DNA of 64,000 nt from Megaustenia siamemsis (taxonomy: Eukaryota > Mollusca > Gastropoda > Stylommatophora > Ariophantidae). The DNA lies in NCBI GenBank assembly GCA_032433765.1, contig JAVIAB010000073.1:62642552-62706551 (forward strand), read 5' to 3'. The position numbers and the translations under genes are program-made. This document shows positions 47,333 to 59,436 of the stretch, piece after piece (the first letter of the stretch is position 1; every line of letters starts with the position of its first letter). The notes beneath the pieces are model-generated. The model saw only the letters and a program-made list of their open reading frames with translations. It was not told the origin of the DNA and searched no databases.

Positions 47333-47866
47333 GTAATTTTGCTAATGAAAAATAATATACAAGTGCATGACAATCTATAAATACAAACTTTACGTTAAAT
47401 AGACACAGCTTAAAATATAATCTGCAAAATAATCACAATCAGCCTGCAAGATAAATCTAAAACATAAAAAAAATCAAAGCGATTAGGTTAAAGTCCTATG
47501 GTTCGCAAACACCACGTCGTCTTTGCAGTCCACAAAGGCTTGAAAAAATATTATGATCTTTTACAGTTAAAGTAGAAAATGAATGAATTGGATGGATGGA
47601 TGAGCGCATGAAGTAAAAAAAAATAAAAAGAAAAGGAAACTCAGGATGAAATTGTAGTTTCTCACTTTTGCATAAGACCTGGCCTTTCTAAATTGCAGCT
47701 TTCCTTAAGTACAGAACAAAAGTAAAAATAAAATGTTAAAATAAGTGCATTTTCTTCTTTCGTTTATTCTACACTGTTTATGCCGTGTAGTGTCGCAGAG
47801 AAGAGGAATGTATAGTTTTCAGGCCTTTGCTGGATGTCATGCCGAAAAATATTAATATCACTTTCA

Positions 47867-47871
<5 letters not shown>

Positions 47872-47921
<50 letters not shown>
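47872..47921. repeat. (TC)n microsatellite
   Basis: A pure TC tract of about 50 bp, not followed by a recognised LINE G 3' end. Confidence 0.85.
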
Positions 47922-47924
<3 letters not shown>

Positions 47925-48184
47925 TTCCATTTTGTTTTCATATAACCTGATGTCTTTATTTAATGCGCAGGTTGGCTGTTTCATTCTGGTCAGATGTCCA
48001 CACCGTTTGCTTTTTTATTTAATATAGTCAAAAGCTAATGTTATATCCAAGTTTCTTCAAGGTTACTTTTTTAATACTATGTCTTCTAATTTTGTTTAAA
48101 GCATTTTTTATATATTTCATTTTGCACAATCTTTTTGACGACTGTGTCTTTCCATCAATTATCAATATCTGACACTTGTAGCAT

Positions 48185-48366
48185 TGTAAGTAAAGTAAGT
48201 AAAGTAAGTAAAGAGCCCCATCACGCCAAGTGGCGTATATGGAATATGGTGTTAGTGGCCATAATTTGTAAAGACCCTCGGCACATGATTTTGGGGGTAA
48301 TGTGGTCGGTATTACACCCGTGCCGCTTTACTTTCCCAGATAAAAATTCTGTACCTATTTAAGGCT
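48185..48366 (-). mobile_element. SINE S2, copy 4, lacking the tRNA head
   Basis: Duplication acttgtagcat at 48174-48184 and 48367-48377 bounds a 182-bp element that has body and tail, with tail (gtaaagtaa)n extended, but stops before the box B region. It is therefore a 5'-truncated retroposition rather than a later deletion. Confidence 0.8.
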
Positions 48367-48529
48367 ACTTGTAGCATAATGCGGTTATAAATAATGTTTT
48401 ACATTTTTTATTTGCGTAATCATACATTTTTTTTATTTCTTTCCTTCTATCTTCAATTTCTCTTGTACCCGTTCGGGTGTCAATAGAGATACAAAGTTCT
48501 AGTCCTTACCGTTTTGGCAGCTTCAGTCA

Positions 48530-48685
48530 TTGTTTCAAAGATGGATTGACGGAATATTAGAAACACTAGGAAACATAATAGCAGCACAGGCGAACAGAAG
48601 AGAAAAAGACCCAAAATTATATCTCCCCTCGACGCTGAAAGGCAAATAAGGAAGAAAAGAAGTAGAAGAAGAACCATTGCCATCG
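48530..48685 (+). mobile_element. LINE C-like 3' end fragment
   Basis: Matches 13030-13150 (agatggattgacgga, ggcgaacagaagag, cccctcgacgctgaaaggc) and ends in an A/G-rich tail. Confidence 0.6.
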
Positions 48686-49127
48686 TTCCAAGTAAAACAA
48701 ACTTTAGTAGTCAGAGAAAAGCAACTCATATAAACCTTCTAGTTCTGAGTTAGCAGTTTTGGTGATATGGTTCATCCAGATCGTACATAACTGAAGTGAC
48801 AGTACACACCTTGTTTAACCGCTGTTGTTACTGGGAACCAGTGTTTCATGCCTACAGTTGTTCGAGTGGCACTTTCACTTTTTCATACAATGCTCAGATA
48901 TTGTCTTGCAATAACTGTCCGCCAACATTATTTTCTTCAAGTGCCTTCCATAGTTTGTAACTCCATCAAAATAATTATTTTCCTGATCAATAAATGCAAA
49001 ATTTCATTACCAGTTGATTTCAATAGTCTTTTTGCCACAAAATAAATAGAGCATCTCTGCATCATTTTCATTTACTCATTCCAAGCAAGGTTGCGTTTAA
49101 TAATACTTACCTGCTATATGTAGTACA

Positions 49128-49690
49128 TAATAACATCAGATGGAAGATGCACCACAGAAATAAAAAGCAGAATAGCTCAGGCCAAAATAGCATTTCAGAA
49201 AATGAAAAAAATATCTTATGCAACAAATCTATGTCAATAGAAATGAGAAAGAGAGTTCGGTGCTATAGAACCAATTCTGACCTATGGAAGCGAATCATGG
49301 ACAATGGACAAACAAATGAAAAGACGATTAGAGGCCACAGAGATGGATTTCTCTGAAGAATGATGAAGGTTCCCTGGACAGATAAAAAGACCAATGAGGA
49401 GGTTCTCAAAGAGGCCAACACAAAACGGCAGCTCCTAAAAAATATCAGAAATAAACAATCAACATTTTTCGAGCACATCATGAGAAGAGGAAAGTTGGAA
49501 TACTTGGTTACAACTGGCAAATAAAAGGAAAGAGAAATCACGGACGACAAAGAGAAAATACTAGATGGCTTGGTGTCATGGCATGGAAAGCAGTCAACAA
49601 CAGAACTGATACGATGCACTGTAGATAAAAGATTGTGGAAGGACATGATCGTCTACGCCAACCGGTATGGCACATGATGGTGATGATGTT
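49128..49690 (+). mobile_element. LINE family B, 3' part
   Basis: Pieces ITSDGRC, KSRIAQAKIAFQKMKK, a thumb with ILTYGSESWTMDKQMKR in a shifted frame, and NKQSTFFEHIMRRGKLEYLV. The end is ggcacatgatggtgatgatg. It is close to the longer copy at 50488-52650 but more decayed. Confidence 0.7.
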
Positions 49691-49969
49691 CTGTAGTACG
49701 TTGTTAATCTCTGCGTACATTTGATATTACAAAATGTACTCAGTACATGATGTAAGTGAATTTCTGCGTGCAGAATTCAAGTGAATTACGCCAAGTGGTT
49801 GAGCGACATTTACTGCCTATATATTCAGAATCCGTTTGAAGAGGTCCGTTTATCTAATAAAGTGAAATACCCTTAATCATAAATATTAAAAAAAGATTTC
49901 GCACGCTTCACCTAATATATTATTTGTGTTCATTTCTTATTATCTAACTCTATAACAGAAAGAGTCGTG

Positions 49970-50090
49970 GTCAAACATCATTATCAAGTACAATGCCTGC
50001 TGGTGTAGGTGATCATATATCTCCACAACTCTCGAGCTCGACAGTTATTTATCATTTCTGTTGTTGACCTTCTGCTAAGTTATTTTACTT
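49970..50090 (-). mobile_element. LINE F 3' end fragment
   Basis: The complement of catcattatcaagtacaatg opens it; about 120 bp remain. It abuts the 5' end of LINE A4. Confidence 0.6.
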
Positions 50091-50487
50091 ATGCGCTTTT
50101 TGGTGCGCCTCAAGATGGCGGTTTGTTTTCGCCGGTCTGTTGTTGCGGACTTCTGATTTATTATTTTTTTAAAAAGCTCACGGTGTATCCACGTGCTGGA
50201 GAGCTAATTGACTGGAGTTGACCAGTCTATAATGTGGAAGCGGGTTCTGGACCGTGCGATTGAGTGAGTACACGTGAGTCTAGACCATTCACAGCATCGA
50301 CATGGAAGTATGAGAAGCTAGGCCTAAAGAATATGCGCGTTACATATTGGAACTGAGATTCCATAAATCGATAACGACCTATTCTTGATAAGCTACTGTG
50401 CATCGCTGATATAATGATTTTGCAAAAAACACTTCTAGGTGATAGGACAGTTAGTGTCCCTGGATTTCACTGTTTCTACTATAAAAG

Positions 50488-52650
50488 TCTGTTAAAACAA
50501 GGCCAGGAGCAGATTGCAATACTGACCATGTACCAGTAGTTGGAAAGATAAGAATAAAACTGCGGAAGGTACAGAAATCACCAAGAAATATAAAATTAGA
50601 ACTAGATATGCTACGAGTAGATAAACAGATGAGTGATAAGTACAGCACGATAGTACAAAGTAGATATAATGCTATTGAGAAAATACAGGACATCCAGGAG
50701 CAATGGGAAATGCTCAAACAATCGATTCAACAAACATCAAAAGAAGTAATATCAGTGACTAAAAGAATCAACAAAAAGAAATGGATGACAGAAGAAATAT
50801 TACAACTAATGGACGAAAGAAGAAAACATAAGAAAGAAGAACGGACATACAAAATATTGCACAAATAGATCCAAAACAAATGCAGAGAAGCAAAGGAAGG
50901 ATGGTTAAAGCAGAAATGTGAAGAAATAGAAAAACAACAAAAGAAAGACTCACAATTTATGCACAATCAGTTAAATGAATTAACAGGAAGAAAAGAAGTT
51001 AAAGTTTCAGGATGTGTGAAATCAAAGGAAGGAAATGTAATACTGGGACAGGAGAAGACAATGGAAAGATGGACAGAATATATCAGTCAACTCTATGATG
51101 ATGAAAGACCAGAATTAAATAATTCAAATGAAGACACAGGACCACCAATAATGCAGAGTGAAGTGGAGGACGCAATTCAACACATGAAAAGAGGCAAAGC
51201 TCCATGTCTCGACAATATAACAATCGAAGAGATAAATGCATTAGGAGAGCTGAGAGTACAAGTCATAACAAAACTACTCAATGACATATATAACACTGGA
51301 CACATACCTGAAGATCTACTAAAATCTATTTTTGTAGCCATACCGAAGAAGTCAGGCGCCACTGATTGTGAAGACCATGGCACTATTAGTCTCATGAGCC
51401 ATATGACTAAAATATTACAAAGAATCATCATGAGACGTGTAAGGAACAAAATAAAACCAGAAATAAGTGATGAACAATGTGGATTTTGAAAGGAAAGGGC
51501 ACCAATAATGCAATATACATCTTAAGAACATTAATAGAAAGATCTATAGAGGTAAAGAAAGATCTATATATGTGCTTTATAGACTACACGAAAGCATTTG
51601 ACAAAGTAAAGCATGTGGAAATAATCAATATGCTGGAAAAATTAAACATTGATGGCAAGGATCTGCGAATCATAAAAAACATGTACTGGCAACAAACAGC
51701 AGCTATACGAATTAACAACGAAACAGGACAATTCCAATATATAAAACAAGGAGTCAGACAAGGCTGTGTCCTGTCGCCGGATTTGTTTTCACTTTACAGC
51801 GAACATATTATGAGATCAATAGTAGACAAAAAAAGGAATTGAAGTCAACGGTAACATAAATAATTTGCGATATACGGATGGCACAGTCTTAATAGCAGAG
51901 ACAGAGAATGAGCTACAAGAAATGATAGATATAATAGTAAAAGAAAGCAACAAGAAAGGTCTCAGTCTGAATAGTAAGAAAACAGAAGTAATGGTTATAT
52001 CGAAGAAACAATCATCACCATCATGCAGCATAAAAATAAACGAGACAAATCTGAAACAAGTGCAACGTTTGAAATACTTAGGCACAGTGATAACATCAGA
52101 TGGAAGATGCAACAAAGAAATAAAAAGCAGAATAGCTCAGGCCAAAATAGCATGTCAGAAAATGAAAAATATCTTATGCAACAAATATATGTCAATAGAT
52201 AAGAGAAAGAGAGTCCGGTGCTATAGAGCCAATTCTGACCTATGGAAGCGAATCATGGACAATGGACAAACAAATGAAAAGACGATTAGAGGCCACAAAG
52301 ATGGGATTTCTCAGAAAAATGTTGAAAGTTCCATGGACAGCTAAAAAGACCAATGATGAAGTTCTCAAAGAGGCCAACACAAAAAAGGAGCTCTTAAAAA
52401 ACATCAGAAAGAAGCAATCACAATTTGTCGGGCACATCATGAGAAGAGGAAAGTTGGAATACTTGGTTACAACTGGCAAAATAAAAGGAAAGAGATATCG
52501 CGGACGACAAAGAGAAAAAATAATGGATAGCTTGGTGTCATGACATGGAAAACAGTCAACAACAGAACTCATACGATGCACAGTGGATAAAAGATTGTGG
52601 AAGGACATGATCGTCAACGCCAACCGGTACGGCACATGATGAATGAATGA
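50488..52650 (+). mobile_element. LINE family B (RTE-like), 5'-truncated, inserted in LINE A4
   Basis: Exact duplication actataaaag at 50478-50487 and 52651-52660. It holds the end of the endonuclease, a Lys-rich linker, RT fingers (KRGKAPCLDNITIEEINALG, 51187 on) and motif A (CFIDYTKAFDKVKHVEIINM). Motif B follows (VRQGCVLSPDLFSLYSEHIM), then the active-site box RYTDGTVLIAE, thumb, and HIMRRGKLEYLVTTGKIKGK. The tail is (ATGA)n. The active site reads YTDG where the related LINE D has YTDD, so the second aspartate is lost. There are three or four stops or shifts only, so the copy is fairly young. Confidence 0.8.
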
Positions 52651-54534
52651 ACTATAAAAGACACCTCGGACAGGCGCCATCCTTGTGCGAAACAATATGA
52701 TGGCAGCTGAGGTTGATATGTATCCGTGGTACAATGCAGAATAGCAGGTACATGCAATTAGGATACAGATCCCAGTTCCTTTCGTGGTTTTAGATGTGTA
52801 TTCCTGTAATGGGAAGGTAGTCACACAACAATGGCAGAATCTCTTTGCGTTCGAGGAGGAGAACGTCATTTTCTGAGAAGATTTTAATGCTAAAGGCAAC
52901 CAGTAGCGTAAAGTCAAAACCAACAGGATAGAAAAACCTAGAGAACGTACTGGTCTCGGTCGGTTTTATGTGCTTGAAGGGCAACCAGTATGGCCACTCG
53001 AACAGGGGACTCTGATAGTGTCATAGACTTGGTACTGGTGTCTTCCACCTTCGCCATGGCTTGTAGGTAGAGTGAACTGGGATTCCACGGAAGTGATCAC
53101 TATCCGTGTGTCCTATTAATTGAGAAACGCAGAAATAGAAGCCAAAAAAGTAAGCTCAACACATTCCACTATGAGAAAACAGACCACGATGTCATTAGCA
53201 AAATCAGACATAAAAAACAGGGCGTCACTCGCAGGAGGCAGGAGAGACAGACGCAGCCATCCAGGTGGAACGTAGAAGTCGAGGAAGCTTGGTGGAACAA
53301 GAGACAAACGGCTCAGACATGCCAGAAGGAATAGAAAAACACAACATGAGCTCTTGATGCGTCTAAATGAAGAGGTCGACCAAAAAATGATGCACTTTAA
53401 ACAATGTGCTAAAAAAGCTAAAGATGCCAAGTGGGATGATTTTTTACCAAAAAAGTGTGCTCTGAAAAAAAATTGCTGGCCGCATTCTGGATCCTTCATC
53501 AAAGCATAAATGGCACAACACGACACAGAGGCATACCAGACGTCCAGAGCACATAACAAATATTACACAAATCTGATGAGAGCGAAGGGTAGGCCCTGCT
53601 TGCCTGCTACATTGAGCAGACTGAATAAAGAAATGAGGCTGTAAGAATGAGGATACGGGAGTCGCTCTCAGAATTGTGTGAGAATATTGTGTTTGGAAAA
53701 GATATCACAATCACAACCGATGCCATTCGTCCAACACTTAAAAGGTCACACAATACTGCTCCTGGTCCAAATGGTGTTCGGTACGACGACATAGGCGATT
53801 TAGCTGACGACAACATGAAAAAACAAAGACCAAAGAGTTTAATTTAGAGTGGCCAGGTTGAAGAGGAGTGGGTACACAGCTACATACTACCGCTACCGAA
53901 GCCAAACAAGGACCATTCTCAGATCAGTGCCCACAGAATCATCACGATACAGAACACTGCTGGCATGCTACTGAAGAAATTAGTTGCCCGTGTACTCACC
54001 TGTCACCTTTAACAGAAACGCACATTACCATCCACACTTGGAGATTATAGATATAACAAAAAGACATAGATCAATGTGACAGTATTCGCCTATGACGTAT
54101 TCGAAAGCTTCCACAGACGAGACATGTGCTGCTGCTATAAATCTGGAGGATGCATGCAACAGAGTACCACTTAAATACCTCATGCACATGCACCTCAAAC
54201 TGGCGGTGCACCCCTTACTTATTAGATGTATCGTTGCAGCATTATTTCAGAGGAAGGTGATACTCAGATGTGGAAGTTGGTCTTCCGAGCCAACATCCAT
54301 CTGTCCAGGGCAGCCACAAGGCTCACCATTGTCACCAGTTCTATTTAACGTGTACACAATAACGATCAAGAAACAACAGCTGGGTGGAAGGGAAAAACTA
54401 TGAATTTTGCTGATGATAATCTGGTACATCGACAGGGAAGAGACAGAAGGGAAATCATTTCCACCATGCAAAACGAACTCGATCGCATCTCTTCCTGGTG
54501 TGGAGTATTAGGTGCCTTGGTTAATCCTAGAAAG

Positions 54535-54791
54535 GATACAAATAATAATAACTAAATATTATTATATAGGGAACTTCATGAGAACGCCTTCGTGTAAGAC
54601 ACTGCTTACAATAGCCAATTTTTTAGTTGGCTGCGTGGCAGTGTACCAAGCGTTCGGCTTCACGTGGCAAGGCGCGGTGCCACTGAGTACGGGTTCGATC
54701 CCGCTTCGGACCATATATTGTTCTTTGTTTTTTTTCTGTTGTTGTTTGTCTGTTTTTATTTCCGAGTGCTAACACATACTTCTTCGTTCTA
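54535..54791 (+). mobile_element. tRNA-headed SINE S1, copy 2, inserted in LINE A4
   Basis: A perfect 14-bp duplication ttaatcctagaaag at 54521-54534 and 54792-54805. The element opens gatacaaataataata and has a box-A-like ttggctgcgtggc. Box B ggttcgatccc is at 54692-54702, and the tail is ttccgagtgctaacacatac then ttcttcgttcta. It is 257 bp against 447 bp for copy 1. Confidence 0.85.
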
Positions 54792-55299
54792 TTAATCCTA
54801 GAAAGCATCATTTGCATGGTTCTCCCTTAACAATCATATCGTTAACACAGGAACACCGGTTGTACGAATGGTAGCTGATGAGGTGATAGGGACAGGTTGA
54901 TGACATACCTCGGAGTTAAGTTTGATCGCAGCCAGTGTTTTCGGGACCACGTAGATCATGTGATAAGAAAACCCCGCAAAAGATTAGCCGCCTTGAAGGT
55001 CATGGCAGCTGTCAACATCGAGCAAAGACTACTTACCTTTCTATTCCAGAGACTAGTCCTCGCACCAATCGAGAAACATCTATCAACTCTTACTGTCAGT
55101 AAGACGCAAATTGACAGGCTGGAGAACATACAGAATGAAGCTATACGTATTATCTTGGGGTGTACGAGGGATTTTTCTCTTTGTAGCAATGAGGTATCTC
55201 CTTGACTTTCCAACCATGGCTAACGGAATCAAGATCTGGAGGACACAAGTATACCTGAAGATAAGTGTAGATAAAGAGCATCCATTGCACCACTGGCTC

Positions 55300-55640
55300 A
55301 AAAATGGGCACACAAACCCGGCCTGCACTGGGTAGTGCTCTTTCACAATGGATTAAGACACTTTGAATATTTTGACTATTACGGTCTACCTATCAGTCAC
55401 ACGGATGTTTCAAACTTTATAGCGAGAAATTCACATATTCCATTCTCCTATAGCTCTCGCATGTTACAAGATTTCTTGACCAGCACATAAGGTCTCTACT
55501 GTGTTTATTATATACTTAAAAGTGCCCCAGTGCGACCATTAACAGAGTGCTCATGCGCTCACTCTCAATTTCTACGAGACAGCATATTAACGATCGTATT
55601 ATTTATGTCCGTGAGTATATTGAGTTTCAGAACAAAGCTC
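55300..55640 (+). pseudogene. Polinton adenoviral-type cysteine protease, inactivated
   Basis: The frame reads LHWVVLFHNGLRHFEYFDYY then GLPISHTDVSNFIARN and SYSSRMLQDFLTST, a stop codon, GLYCVYYILK. The His-Trp pair, the Glu/Asp-Tyr-Phe-Asp strand and the GxYCxYY box follow the order of Polinton proteases. The stop TAA (about 55489) falls where the catalytic cysteine would be expected. After a further frameshift MRSLSISTRQHINDRIIYVR continues the C-terminal helices. It is a remnant separate from the element at 10985-21037. Confidence 0.6.
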
Positions 55641-56169
55641 ATATGACTCACACCCACAGTGTCATTATGGTGACAATGATCTCTGTACATTTCCCAATTT
55701 TTACAATAGCAAATTACGCCAGTCACTATAAAAAAATAGAATATTAATACTGGTGCAGAAGACTGGATTGAAAGCAGTTTTTGTTTCCACCTTTCACAAA
55801 AAGACACTTGGGTCGTTATCATGTAGAGAGAGAAGTTTCTCATCCCATGTGGCATAAAACTATCACGTCAAGAATTTAAGAATTTAGTACACTTTTCTAC
55901 AATACTTAAAATACGACAGCATACACGCCGCCTTTGAGAGTTGGTCTTCATTCTGTTAATGCAAGATTTCAGGACCATCAGAGAGACCCCTTAGGTATTC
56001 CTACTAATAGTAAAACAGCAACAAAGAGATCCTCGGCTCAGTGCTATCATGTCGGATAGCTCCTACGCTATAAAAAAAAATAAACCGAGAGGTGTTAAAC
56101 TTTGCACACCTTACCCAGCACATGGGAGGAGAAGACCATTTAGGCTGGATACTTAAATATTATCACCAT
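55641..56169. other. Unassigned sequence after the protease relic
   Basis: No clear gene. Short plus-strand pieces may be further Polinton relic, but I could not match them. Confidence 0.3.
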
Positions 56170-56225
56170 GACTTTATTGTAAAGTGCAATTATTAGACAA
56201 CCCTTTTGTTATTTTGCTGTCCGTG

Positions 56226-56275
<50 letters not shown>

Positions 56276-56553
56276 CTTAACTTGTTTGCTGACTGTCGTA
56301 TTGTTTATTGTAGTACTAACACACCAAAATTAAAGCACGCATCAGCATTATTAAGTTGTAAAACTGCAATTATATAAAGCAATATTTTATTTTTTGCTGT
56401 CTGTGCAAGATATATATATATATATATATAATATATATATATAAAACATTGATACGATGCAAGTCTTAACACACCAGAATTAAAACACGCTTCGCAATTA
56501 TTTTATTGTAAACATCCAATTATATAAAATCAACATTTCATTTTGTTTTACTG

Positions 56554-56612
<59 letters not shown>
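56170..56612. repeat. Three tandem units each ending in (TA)n
   Basis: Blocks with acacaccaaaattaaagcac-like cores, tttattgtaaa, caattatataaa and tttgctgtctgtg each end in a TA tract (56226-56271, 56410-56443, 56560-56611). Spacing is about 165-180 bp. Confidence 0.65.
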
Positions 56613-56614
<2 letters not shown>

Positions 56615-57240
56615 AATATCAAAAAAACTAAAACTATGATCATAAACAAAGAAAATTCTCAAGACCTACAATTAAATATCACAGTTGAGGGAATACATCT
56701 GGAGACAGTCCAGAGTTACATCTACCTGGAACATACTATAATCAATGATGGAAAATGCAAAACTGAAATAAACAAAAGAATAGGTATGGCAAAAAGTAAT
56801 TTTAATGCCATGAAAAATATACTAACAACAAAACAAATATCAACAGGGCTGAAACTAAGAATGGCAAAATGTTACATCTTCTCAATATTCCTGTATGGTG
56901 CAGAAACATGGACATTAGACAAGAAAACAGAACAGAAAATTGAAGCCTTTGAAATGTGGATTTATAGAAAAATAGGTAGAATTGGATGGAAACAAAAGAT
57001 AACAAACGAGAAAGTTTTAAAACAACTGAAAATAAAAAGAGAACTACTAAATACAATTAAGACAAGACAAATGAAATTTTTGGGGCATGTTAAAAGACAC
57101 AACAGCCTACTAAAAGTAATATTGGAAGGAAAAATACAAGGTAAAAGAGGCAGAGGCAGACCAAGACTAACATGGGCGAGTAACATCAACAGATGGTCAT
57201 GTCAATCTATGACAGCCTGCACCATCAAAGCAAGAAAATA
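56612..57240 (+). mobile_element. LINE family D, 3' fragment with a clean frame
   Basis: The open frame from 56612 reads NIKKTKTMIINKENSQDLQL, then IGMAKSNFNAMKNILTTKQI, IFSIFLYGAETWTLDKKTEQ, FLGHVKRHNSLLKVILEGKI and GKRGRGRPRLTWASNINRW. It starts straight after a (TA)n tract, consistent with 5' truncation, and stops before the usual cactcgatgatgatg end. No internal stops, so it is younger than D1. Confidence 0.75.
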
Positions 57241-57369
57241 TATTTATATATATTCTGCCATATCGCATTTTCATTATATCGTTTCTATATTTAAAAAATA
57301 AATAGGATTATTGCTTACGAGATTTCAGATCAATCACCCTTTCTTCCATTGCATACAAGAAAACGATTA

Positions 57370-57473
57370 TAGTCCGTTCAAAAATTCATAATCACACCTG
57401 AATTAGTTTTGTGTGATAACCGTTTGCTATTTTGCTTTCAAATTTTGCATGCAATCTTATAATATTGATGACG
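57370..57473 (+). repeat. Left terminal inverted repeat of the DNA transposon
   Basis: Contains aaaattcataatcacacctg, taaccgtttgctattttgc and gcatgcaatcttataatatt; ends at gatgacg. Complement is at 59331-59434. Confidence 0.9.
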
Positions 57474-57760
57474 TTATAGAAATATTGCTCTGAGAAATTT
57501 GATCTAGTTTAAAAGTTTTCTTCTTTAGGCTATATTAATTCACCCTGTTAGAATTTGACACCATTTTAGGATATATACATTAATTTGGTGTTCACGTAAA
57601 ATAGTTTGGCTATTGCAGAAACACTAACTTCAGGAAAATCCCGTGCACAAAACTGAATTGTTATTGAACGACATGACGCACCACGGCCTTGGCATTAATT
57701 ACCGAAGGGAAGGCTAGACAATTTGTTGACTTAAATACCAACATTTATATCTAAATTACA

Positions 57761-59021
57761 ATGAGTTTGAAATGCAAATTTATAACTATGCAAAAGGTTA
57801 CTTTTTTACTATATCAGCACTTCCTTAGGGAATCCAAGATGGGGCATTTATATTGTGATATTCATGACCCAGAGAGACGAACGCAACTCGCGCTTGGTCT
57901 TAATAGATCGTCATTTTCTCGTTGGATTAAACAAGACTCAGAGTGCACTCATGTCAATCAAGGAAGAAAAGGGAATGTCGACAGCTTTGACATAGATGTC
58001 ATAAAACGTGAGATATTGAAAATGTTTGCAAATAATGTACTTGTTACTCTCAGGAATTTGAAATTAAAATTGCATGCAGACTGCAATATTGAGATTTATA
58101 AAAGTACTCTATGGAAGATTGTGCGAGGAGCCGGCTTCACTTTCAGAAAACTGTTGGGGGCAGGAATATTATTTGTGAAAAACCACACTTGGTCATTGCT
58201 CGAAGCAAATACCTGAGACAGATCCGTGAGCGGCGGAGTGAACGGTATGATATTGTATATTTGGACGAATCATGGGTCAACGCACACCACACCTATGCTA
58301 AAGAATGGCAGTCAGTAAATGGCAAACTCAAAAGAACAATTCCGAGCAGCAAAGGCCAGCGCATTATATTAACGCATGCTGGAAGCACTGAAAACGGCCT
58401 TGTCCATGATGCGGGACTTATTTTCCAATCAAAAAGTACCGACGGTAGGGACTACCATACTTAAATGAATGGAAACATTTTCAGGCACTGGTTGGAGAAC
58501 GATCTTCTACCAATCCTGGAGAGACCTTCATGCATAGTCATGGATAATGCATCATACCACAATGTCGTATCAGAGGAAGACAAAGTGCCTACTGCATCAA
58601 ATACAAAAGAGCAAATTAGGACATGGCTTGCGAATGAAAATGTCAAATTTGACGACATATTTAAAACCCGAGTTGTTACAACTTGTGAAGAATACGAATA
58701 AGAAAAAGGTGTACCATGTTGACAAAATCATTGAGAAATACGGCCACACCTCTCTTCGACTCCCTGCATATCATGCGCACCTTCATCCAATCGAACTTGT
58801 CTGGGCTCACGTCAAAGGACAAGTTGCAGAACAGGACGTTTAAAATGTGTGCTGTTGAAGTTCTGTCACGCGAGTCTCTCTCAAAAATAGACATTCCGTT
58901 CTGGAAGAAGTGTGTTGAACATGTGCTGCGGGTGGAAGATGAGTACTGGAAACGAGATGGATTACTATTTGTCAGGCCAGTAATGATTATCAACCTCTTG
59001 GAATCGTCATATTCGGAATGA
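57761..59021 (+). pseudogene. DD82E-type transposase, broken by three shifts and one stop
   Basis: The first frame has the helix-turn-helix region (RRTQLALGLNRSSFSRWIKQ, YKSTLWKIVRGAGFTFRK). After a shift near 58170 come the first Asp in YLDESWV (codon 58264), the signature WQSVNGKLKRTIPSSKG and HAGS. A stop TAA (58462-58464) separates it from NGNIFRHWLENDLLPILERP and the second Asp in VMDNASYHN (codon 58543). After a second shift come RLPAYHAHLHPIELVW with the catalytic Glu (codon 58793), then a third shift and FWKKCVEHVLRVEDEYWKRD to the stop at 59019-59021. All three acidic residues survive, but no intact protein is made. Confidence 0.85.
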
Positions 59022-59330
59022 TTAAAATTAAGATGAATTCAATTCCAGCTGCAGTTAGGACGTCCTGGGGTCTAATGGTGACCGAGGGACAAGACTAACT
59101 GTAACCAATTTAATTCATGTTTGCAAATACACATAACGAACAACACCCACAATTAAGAACTAGGTAGATACGCCTCTGACAAGAATTGCAGTAAACTGGA
59201 AAATTTAACACGATTACTGTAACCTCTAAAATTTGAATCAACTTGTGTGATATCGTCATAAAAGATCAAAGGAATTCGCTGATGTGCAAAATCTGTTGTG
59301 TTTGTGGAATAAAAAATACCAAAATCTTTG

Positions 59331-59434
59331 CGTCATCAATATTCTAAGATTGCATGCAAAATGTGAAACCAAAATAACAAGCGGTTATCACGCAAAACTA
59401 ATTCAGGTGTGATTATGAATTTCTGAACGGACTA
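59331..59434 (-). repeat. Right terminal inverted repeat of the DNA transposon
   Basis: Starts cgtcatcaatattctaagat and ends ctgaacggactata minus the final TA target copy. Mirrors 57370-57473. Confidence 0.9.
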
Positions 59435-59436
59435 TA

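Larger units (their letters stand above)
50092..55300 (+). mobile_element. LINE family A, copy A4, hosting LINE B and SINE S1
   Basis: The 5' end contains cctcaagatggcggtttg (50110). Endonuclease start follows (MRVTYWN-type, about 50331). LINE B then intervenes (50488-52650). The copy resumes with endonuclease and linker, RT fingers (TAPGPNGVRYDDIGDLADDN, about 53757) and RT palm (54092-54403: INLEDACNRVPLKYLM, LRCGSWSSEPTSICPGQPQG, SPLSPVLFNVYTITI). SINE S1 is inserted at 54535-54791, and thumb pieces follow to about 55300. The RNase H part is absent; Polinton protease sequence follows instead. Several stops. Confidence 0.75.
57370..59434 (+). mobile_element. Complete DNA transposon with 104-bp inverted ends (IS630/Tc1/mariner-related, DD82E)
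   Basis: The element is 2,065 bp between TA dinucleotides (57368-57369 and 59435-59436), the usual target of this group. Inverted ends start TAGTCCGTTCARAAATTCAT and are 104 bp each (57370-57473; 59331-59434), with about ten mismatches. A single decayed transposase lies inside. D1-D2 spacing of 92 and D2-E spacing of 82 residues differs from classical Tc1/mariner (34 to 41) and fits elements described, from memory, as Sailor. Confidence 0.85.
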
